A DNA stretch of 17,157 nt from Acetatifactor sp. GTDB lineage: Bacteria; Bacillota; Clostridia; Lachnospirales; Lachnospiraceae. This document shows positions 13,454 through 17,157 of this stretch, in pieces (the stretch's first letter is position 1; each line of letters begins with the position of its first letter). The stretch is taken from assembly GCA_016303085.1 (NCBI GenBank), contig JAEDMI010000026.1:1-17157 (forward strand). Reading direction: 5' to 3'. Made by a program: the position numbers and the translations under genes. The notes under the pieces were generated by a model. That model was given only the letters and a program-made list of their open reading frames with translations, ran no database searches and had not been told where the DNA came from.

Positions 13454-14880
13454 TGAAAAAGACCCTCTATCTGAAATTTATACTGGCCTACTTTATATTT
13501 GGTGTGTTCAGCTTCATTATTGTCTCTGTCTTTGTTCCCAACATGACAAAGGAGCATCTGGTCAGAGAAAAGGCGGAAGCCCTATATTCCGAAGCAACAT
13601 TGATTTCCAATACTTATGCTACGGGCCTGTACACCAGTGAGACGGATCTGGAAACCGTAAAAACACAGCTGGATTTTCTGGCTGTATATCTGGATTCCAC
13701 CATCCGTATTATCAATCCCTCCGGCAGACTTGTGCTGGATACCAATGTCCCCCTCAACGTGGAAGAAGTGGTGATGATTGAAAACTTTGATCCAACCGCC
13801 ACCGCAGGCTCCTACTACATGGTAAATGATTTTTTCGGCAGCTTCGACTCCGAAATGCTCAGTGTATTCGCTCCCATTACCTCCAACTATATGGTAAAGG
13901 GATATGTAGTCATCCATTGCGACATGAACGATATTCAGGCTTCCTGTAACAGTATGCTGAATATATCCTACATTACCATGGTAATCCTGTTGCTGCTCTC
14001 CCTGATTATTTTGATTTTCTTCACGGAGATGGTATACATACCTCTGCGTAAAATTACTTATGCAACCGAGCAGTATGCCGCCGGCAACATGCACTACGAA
14101 TTTCAGGTGGAAAGTGATGATGAAATCGGTTATCTTGCCGTCTGCCTGAATTACATGGCAAGTCAGATAGCGAGCGCCGAGGATGACCAGAAAAAATTTG
14201 TGGCAAATGTTTCCCACGATTTTCGGTCTCCCTTAACCTCCATCCGCGGTTATCTGGAAGCGATGATTGACGGCACAATCCCTCCCGAACAACACGAAAA
14301 ATATCTGGGAATTGTATTGAATGAAACAGAGCGGTTGACGAATCTGACAAACAGCCTCCTGACCTTGAACAACCTGAATACCAAGGGTATGATGCTGAAC
14401 CGCACGGATTTCAATATCAATCAGATTATCCGCAACACTGCTGCCTCCTTTGAGGGCACCTGTCGGAAAAAGACTATTGCCATCGAGCTGGTTCTCACCG
14501 GAGATGAGATGTATGTAAATGCCGATAAGGATAGAATACAGCAGGTACTTTACAACCTGATTGACAACGCAATTAAGTTCAGTCACCATGACTCCGTTAT
14601 CAGAGTAGAAACCTCCCTGAAAAAGAATAAGCTTTTTGTGTCGGTAAAGGATACGGGAATCGGCATTCCCAAGGAAGATTTGAAACTGATTTGGGACAGG
14701 TTCTACAAATCGGATTTATCCAGGGGCAAGGATAAAAAGGGCACGGGGCTGGGCCTCTCCATCGTAAAGGAAATCATCAACTGTCATAACGAACACATCA
14801 ACGTCATCAGTACAGAGGGTGTAGGAAGCGAGTTTATCTTTTCCCTGCCGCTGTCTGCAAAAAACGACGAGGAAGATTAA
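13453..14880 (+). CDS. Membrane sensor histidine kinase
   Basis: A 475-residue kinase partnered with the preceding regulator. Membrane segments at about residues 7-29 and 172-196 flank an extracytoplasmic sensor of about 140 residues. A HAMP linker (about 195-245) leads to the H-box FVANVSHDFRSPLTSIRGYL with phosphoacceptor H255. The ATPase domain has the N-box YNLIDNAIKFS (367-377), G1 KDTGIGI (399-405), WDRFYKSD (F-box) and G2 GTGLGLSIVKEI (430-441). All key residues are intact. The sensor region has no motif that reveals the ligand. The last codons (N-D-E-E-D) lie inside the terminator stem. Confidence 0.94.
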   Translation: MKKTLYLKFILAYFIFGVFSFIIVSVFVPNMTKEHLVREKAEALYSEATLISNTYATGLYTSETDLETVKTQLDFLAVYLDSTIRIINPSGRLVLDTNVPLNVEEVVMIENFDPTATAGSYYMVNDFFGSFDSEMLSVFAPITSNYMVKGYVVIHCDMNDIQASCNSMLNISYITMVILLLLSLIILIFFTEMVYIPLRKITYATEQYAAGNMHYEFQVESDDEIGYLAVCLNYMASQIASAEDDQKKFVANVSHDFRSPLTSIRGYLEAMIDGTIPPEQHEKYLGIVLNETERLTNLTNSLLTLNNLNTKGMMLNRTDFNINQIIRNTAASFEGTCRKKTIAIELVLTGDEMYVNADKDRIQQVLYNLIDNAIKFSHHDSVIRVETSLKKNKLFVSVKDTGIGIPKEDLKLIWDRFYKSDLSRGKDKKGTGLGLSIVKEIINCHNEHINVISTEGVGSEFIFSLPLSAKNDEED

Positions 14881-14894
14881 TTCCCCGTCGTTTT
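14861..14894. terminator. Bidirectional intrinsic terminator between convergent genes
   Basis: AAAACGACGAGGAA (14861-14874) pairs with TTCCCCGTCGTTTT (14881-14894), with one mismatch and a 6-nt loop. Plus-strand RNA ends the stem in UUUU; minus-strand RNA ends in UUUUUU. It serves the kinase gene on one side and the ECF S-component gene on the other, and its left arm overlaps the kinase's last codons and stop. Confidence 0.75.
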
Positions 14895-14931
14895 CCGTTC
14901 TGACAATCTTTTCTTTGATTTTCCGGATTTT

Positions 14932-15477
14932 TTACAGCTGAAGCGAACATCTCAACTTCTTCATAATTTTCCTCATAGGCACATACAAAACCAGCATCAC
15001 CACAAAATTTCCGATGCAATGTAAAATGTCATGAGGGATACCGGCTACCCACCAGGTGAATCCGGCGTACAAACCGCCCCTGATTCCGTTGTCTGTAATT
15101 CCAATCACAAAATACGGTATTGCACACAGGAAACCGAAGCAAAGTCCGAATGCGGCAGACAGTATGCTCCAAAACCAGACAGATTCCTGTTTTCTGTTCA
15201 GGTAAGCCAACAGTGCCAAAAGAGGCCATACATACAGATACATAATCCACCAGAGACCCATGCCGTATATACAACCTTCAATCAACACAAAGACGGGTAC
15301 CACAAACAGAATTCTCCATCCGAAAAATAAGGTAAACAGGATAATCCAAAAGGATACCAGCTCAATACCCGGCACAAAACTCAGCATTTCTTTACAGACC
15401 ACAATTACCGCCACCATAACACCTATAAGAGCAATATCCTGTATGGTGATCTTGTGTTTCTTTTCTGATTTCGCCAT
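14932..15477 (-). CDS. ECF transporter S component, probably for cobalamin or a corrinoid
   Basis: A 181-residue membrane protein with about six hydrophobic segments, the size and layout of substrate-binding S components of energy-coupling-factor transporters. The start ITIQDIALIGVMVAVIVVCKEML is the conserved first helix that contacts the T subunit, and IPHDILHCIGNFVVMLVLY forms the last helix. The ATPase and T subunits are not in the window, which fits group II ECF systems that share one energising module. The gene lies 47 bp after the DUF4430 gene and behind a cobalamin riboswitch, so B12 or a precursor is the most likely substrate. The call as an S component is firm; the substrate is inferred from regulation and neighbour only. 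Confidence 0.8.
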   Translation of the reverse strand: MAKSEKKHKITIQDIALIGVMVAVIVVCKEMLSFVPGIELVSFWIILFTLFFGWRILFVVPVFVLIEGCIYGMGLWWIMYLYVWPLLALLAYLNRKQESVWFWSILSAAFGLCFGFLCAIPYFVIGITDNGIRGGLYAGFTWWVAGIPHDILHCIGNFVVMLVLYVPMRKIMKKLRCSLQL

Positions 15478-15524
15478 AATTTTTCATTCCGCCTCTTCGG
15501 AGAATCTATAGTATCAAATCTGCC

Positions 15525-15938
15525 CTATTGACCTGCCGTATATACAATGGAAAAGGTATCACCGTCTTCCACAGGTTGGGTATCAATACCGTACATGCAG
15601 TACTCTCCGTTCACATAAAATGCCCAATAAGCGCCGTCTACATTATAATCAGCCGTCTCACCGTTTACGGTATCTACCATCAGACCGTACTCACTCTCGG
15701 TACCGGAGAAGGTCAATCCGTCTGCCTCTTCCATTGCCTGACGCAGGTATTCCGCATCTGTTTTCAGCTGATAGTTTTCGGACTCAGAAGATTTGTTCAC
15801 CACTTCGATTGTGATGGACTTGCTCCCCTCCACAGGCTTCTCACGGAAGATAACAAAAATTGCCGCGAGAATGGCAATCACAGCTACCAAAGCTGCAATG
15901 CCCACAATGAGTTTTTTGTTTGTTTTTTTGGTTTCCAT
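15525..15938 (-). CDS. Membrane-anchored DUF4430 (transcobalamin C-terminal-like) protein
   Basis: A 137-residue protein with a short basic N-terminus, one uncleaved-looking membrane anchor (about residues 10-31, no lipobox Cys) and one extracytoplasmic domain. The domain has LKTDAEYLRQAMEEADGL and GAYWAFYVNGEYCMYGIDTQPVEDGDTFSIVYT. These match DUF4430, whose fold corresponds to the C-terminal beta domain of vertebrate transcobalamin and intrinsic factor, the lid over bound B12. It follows a B12 riboswitch with GAGGAAA just before the ATG. The simplest role is to capture a corrinoid at the outer face of the membrane and pass it to the ECF S component encoded next. The role is inferred. Confidence 0.82.
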   Translation of the reverse strand: METKKTNKKLIVGIAALVAVIAILAAIFVIFREKPVEGSKSITIEVVNKSSESENYQLKTDAEYLRQAMEEADGLTFSGTESEYGLMVDTVNGETADYNVDGAYWAFYVNGEYCMYGIDTQPVEDGDTFSIVYTAGQ

Positions 15939-16000
15939 TTCATTTCCTCAACTTTCCTCTGCTTTGCAGACATGTATTTTGGTGAAAAGAATTCCTGCAA

Positions 16001-16031
16001 TTAAAAACTCCTGCCACTATCGGCAGGAGTT
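16001..16031 (-). terminator. Intrinsic terminator of the cobalamin riboswitch
   Basis: On the minus strand AACTCCTGCC, a 6-nt loop and GGCAGGAGTT form a perfect 10-bp stem (16006-16031) followed by TTT. It stands between the aptamer and the DUF4430 start codon (about 65 nt downstream), so it is the expression platform: B12-bound aptamer, transcription stops. GGCAGG of the 3' arm could pair with CCTGCC of the aptamer's B12 box, a possible alternative pairing. Confidence 0.85.
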
Positions 16032-16048
16032 GACAACACAAAATAGAA

Positions 16049-16082
16049 CGCATATGATTGCAATCAGATTGCAGTATATCCG
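16049..16082 (-). other. Hairpin between aptamer and terminator
   Basis: TGCAATC and GATTGCA pair around a 1-nt spacer, with outer CGGATAT and ATATGCG pairing apart from one G-G mismatch. It sits in the linker between the B12 aptamer and the terminator and may take part in switching between the two folded states. Confidence 0.4.
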
Positions 16083-16125
16083 CATCATTTCGTACTAACC
16101 AAGCCCTCGTGGTCACACAGTACTC

Positions 16126-16348
16126 ACTACAGGCAGGTCTTCTGACTTGAGTATCATAACCTTACTTCGCCTTCCCGGGTCCTTTTCAAATTGCTCTTTC
16201 ATGAAAATTCTCCAGTGACATTACTGTTCCGAAACAGAACAGGAAGCAAAGCTCCTCTCTTACAGCGACGAGATCGTGCAGGTCTTTCACCTGCTTCCCT
16301 TTTCACCGGACCAAACAGATTCCTTTCCGTTCATCCGACACCTGTAAT
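16126..16348 (-). ncRNA. Cobalamin riboswitch
   Basis: The minus strand carries the full series of conserved blocks. TTACAGGTG (rc of 16339-16347) starts P1/P2, followed by GGTGAAAAGGGAAGCAGGTG, a stem AGCAGGTGAAAGACCTGC, CGTCGCTGTAAG, CACTGG, GGGAAGGCG and finally the B12 box AGTCAGAAGACCTGCC (rc of 16132-16147). The ends ACAGG and CCTGT close P1. This class binds cobalamins such as adenosylcobalamin and usually turns B12 transport or synthesis genes off. Here it controls the DUF4430 and ECF S-component genes. Confidence 0.93.
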
Positions 16349-16370
16349 GCTCTTATTCACTCAAATCAGT

Positions 16371-16399
16371 ATTTTAGCACAGCATTCTGCAAAAAGCAA
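16371..16399 (-). promoter_or_regulatory. Promoter of the cobalamin riboswitch operon
   Basis: On the minus strand TTGCTT (rc of 16394-16399), a 17-bp spacer ending TGC and TAAAAT (rc of 16371-16376) form an extended -10 promoter. It lies 8 bp after the stop of the dehydrogenase gene and about 20 bp before the aptamer. No terminator separates the dehydrogenase gene from it. Confidence 0.6.
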
Positions 16400-16407
16400 C
16401 GGAATCC

Positions 16408-17157
16408 TTACCAGGTACGGGAATTCAACTGCTTGAACTGTGCAACGGTAGAAACATGGGAATTCAAACCACCATCCACATTAACAATCTGTCCGGTTAC
16501 ATATGCGCTTTCATCGGAAGCAAGGTATACGCACATATGTCCGATATCCTCGGGACAGCCGTAACGGTTCACCATGATATTGCTGAGGAAGATGTCCTTC
16601 AAAGCCTGAGGTACATGTGCCTCATTTTCAGGAGTTACAATCAATCCGGGACGTACACAGTTACAGCGGATGTTCTGCTTACCGTACTGCAGAGCGGTGG
16701 ACTGTGTCAGCATATCCACTCCGGCTTTTGCACAGGCGTATGCCGTGGAACCCAGGTCTCCTGCACAGGAAGCCATGGAACCGATATTGATAATGGAACC
16801 ACCCTCATTTTTCTGCATATAAGGCAATACACACTTTGTAGCATAGAAAGTACCACGTAAATCACTCTGGAAAACATGATCCCACATTTCAAGAGTCAGC
16901 TCATCTACTCGCCCGTCCTTCAGGCCTACATTTGCTGCATTATTTACCAGAATATCGATTTTTCCGTATTTCTCTGCGGTATCTGCGAAAAGCGCTTCAA
17001 TACTTTCCGTAGCGGTAATATCCATAAAATGATAGGATGCTTCTCCACCTTCCTGAAGAATGCTGTCAACAACTGCCTGTCCCTTCTCCTGTCTGCGTCC
17101 GCAGATAACTACTTTTGCACCTTCTGCAGCAAACAATCTGGCAATTCCGACACCAAT
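16408..17157 (-). CDS. Short-chain dehydrogenase/reductase (SDR), 5' end outside the window
   Basis: 249 codons are visible; the first (I-G-V-G-I-A-R-L) are the end of the Rossmann glycine motif, so only about 10-20 residues are missing. CGRR near visible residue 19-22 suggests NADP preference. Further marks are NNAAN (72-76, NNAG in most SDRs), catalytic Ser127 (INIGSMAS), Y140-x-x-x-K144 (YACAK), RPGLIVTPE and the C-terminal VTGQIVNVDGG. The fourth catalytic residue, normally Asn in VNLRGTF, is Asp99 here (SDLRGTF). A 19-residue tail follows the usual end. Substrate is unknown; steroid, sugar and acyl reductases share this layout. It ends just before the riboswitch promoter. Confidence 0.88.
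   Translation of the reverse strand: MGVGIARLFAAEGAKVVICGRRQEKGQAVVDSILQEGGEASYHFMDITATESIEALFADTAEKYGKIDILVNNAANVGLKDGRVDELTLEMWDHVFQSDLRGTFYATKCVLPYMQKNEGGSIINIGSMASCAGDLGSTAYACAKAGVDMLTQSTALQYGKQNIRCNCVRPGLIVTPENEAHVPQALKDIFLSNIMVNRYGCPEDIGHMCVYLASDESAYVTGQIVNVDGGLNSHVSTVAQFKQLNSRTW

Noticed and set aside
13582..14589. Open frames on the minus strand opposite the kinase gene
   Set aside because: Antisense shadows of a conserved kinase; no ribosome binding sites or domain patterns.
1..17157. CRISPR arrays, tRNA or rRNA genes, insertion sequences
   Set aside because: No regularly spaced repeats, tRNA T-arm and acceptor pattern, rRNA-like stretch or transposase coding region was seen on either strand.

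Overview
The window looks like a chromosome segment of a low-to-moderate GC Gram-positive bacterium of the class Clostridia, most likely family Lachnospiraceae. The grounds are purine-rich Shine-Dalgarno sites (AGGAGG type), MutS2 with an Smr domain, an FprA-type flavodiiron protein, YhaM, a DUF3783 protein, and protein sequences of clostridial character. I cannot name a genus from the sequence alone.

Region 1 (about 1-3182) is the end of a mobile element, probably an integrative conjugative element (ICE) or integrated plasmid, and is visibly more AT-rich than the rest. It reads leftwards. It holds a RepA_N-type replication initiator, a ParA ATPase overlapping rep by 4 nt, a ParB-like protein split by an in-frame amber codon, and the start of an Xre-type repressor with two identical palindromic operators placed on its own promoter. 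Short repeats lie inside rep, with a related copy at the end of the operon. The rep leader contains a strong terminator-like hairpin, a 14-bp palindrome and a pair of 12-bp direct repeats. The element abuts the 3' end of a rlmD/rumA-type rRNA methyltransferase gene, a known ICE and phage insertion hot spot.

Region 2 (3183-10013, all leftward) is chromosomal housekeeping: rlmD, fprA (O2/NO detoxification), yhaM (3'-5' exoribonuclease), a membrane-anchored HtrA-like protein whose catalytic His and Asp are replaced, an MFS transporter, and a DUF3783 protein. The HtrA-like gene and yhaM overlap by 1 nt and share a promoter. DUF3783 and the MFS gene form another short unit.

Region 3 (10014-14894, rightward) starts with back-to-back divergent promoters and a long imperfect palindrome in the mutS2 leader. 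It continues with mutS2 and then an OmpR-type response regulator and sensor kinase overlapping by 1 nt. It ends in a bidirectional terminator.

Region 4 (14932-17157, leftward) is the most interesting. An adenosylcobalamin-type riboswitch with its own promoter and an intrinsic terminator precedes two genes: a small membrane-anchored protein with a DUF4430 (transcobalamin C-terminal-like) domain, and an ECF transporter S component. Together they look like a B12-repressed corrinoid uptake system in which an extracytoplasmic transcobalamin-like protein hands substrate to an ECF transporter. Upstream lies the 3' part of a short-chain dehydrogenase gene, cut by the window edge.
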